From CAYJPV01 sp964396055 (lineage in GTDB: Bacteria; Acidobacteriota; Vicinamibacteria; Vicinamibacterales; JAKQTR01), in contig CAYNDV010000009.1 of assembly GCA_964396055.1 (NCBI GenBank), forward strand, positions 1 through 62,050: a stretch of 62,050 nucleotides of DNA, written 5' to 3'. A program made the position numbers and the translations under genes. Of this stretch, positions 60,177 through 62,050 are shown piece after piece (position 1 is the stretch's first letter; each line of letters begins with the position of its first letter). The notes beneath the pieces were generated by a model. That model ran no database searches and was not told where the DNA came from. It was given only the letters and a program-made list of their open reading frames with translations.

Positions 60177-62050
<1,874 letters not shown>

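Overview
The window is one dense, high-GC stretch of bacterial chromosome (about 62 kb, roughly 60 protein genes, no gene-free gap over 300 bases, no tRNA or rRNA, no CRISPR and no mobile element that I can see). It encodes BamA, Skp, LptE, Lol proteins and lipid A enzymes, so the cell has an LPS-type outer membrane. It also encodes a futalosine-type menaquinone pathway, the bacillithiol enzyme BshC, Hfq, an HrcA/CIRCE heat-shock operon, a PilT motor and PEGA-domain proteins. That mix, with the gene orders seen, fits Acidobacteriota, perhaps Vicinamibacteria-like. This placement is inference from gene content, not from a marker tree.

Layout. 1-8.6 kb (+): end of lysS, a LolC/E permease and LolD, clpC, then bamA and skp. 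8.7-18.1 kb (+): a long run of tightly coupled genes, starting with lipid A genes (a fused FabZ-LpxA, LpxI and a Gfo/Idh oxidoreductase) and passing into menaquinone genes (a cluster-less MqnE-like protein, MqnA, MqnC, an aminodeoxyfutalosine deaminase, a UbiA-type prenyltransferase, UbiX and MenG/UbiE). 18.2-22.8 kb (+): a TonB-like protein, a 31-residue membrane peptide, miaA, hfq, deoB and dgt. 22.8-27.8 kb (+): yceD-rpmF-plsX-fabD-fabG-acpP-fabF, without fabH. 27.8-33.1 kb (+): etfBA, a membrane FeS ETF:menaquinone oxidoreductase-like protein, a DUF374 acyltransferase and a deacetylase-family enzyme. 33.1-37.2 kb (+): leuS, lptE, holA.

The second half is mostly on the minus strand: rpsT; a plus-strand HD-GYP gene; a lytic transglycosylase, alaS, recX, pilT, ilvE and a Ser/Thr kinase; rsmE on plus, convergent with the hrcA-grpE-dnaJ-prmA operon; an amidohydrolase and xdhC; a class A PBP and bshC. 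The plus strand resumes with a pseudokinase/PEGA protein coupled to carA and carB, the last running off the window.

The parts that fit together best are envelope building (bamA, skp, lpxA, lpxI, lptE, lolCD, PBP) and a quinone circuit in which menaquinone made by the 11.7-18.1 kb genes could accept electrons from EtfAB through the membrane FeS protein. The most unusual items are the MqnE-like protein without its FeS cysteines, the FabZ-LpxA fusion, a ClpC whose middle domain is replaced by a low-complexity linker, a pseudokinase joined to PEGA domains, a recurring -10-N6-start arrangement suggesting leaderless mRNAs, and several short-unit intergenic repeats, one forming a 28-bp hairpin.
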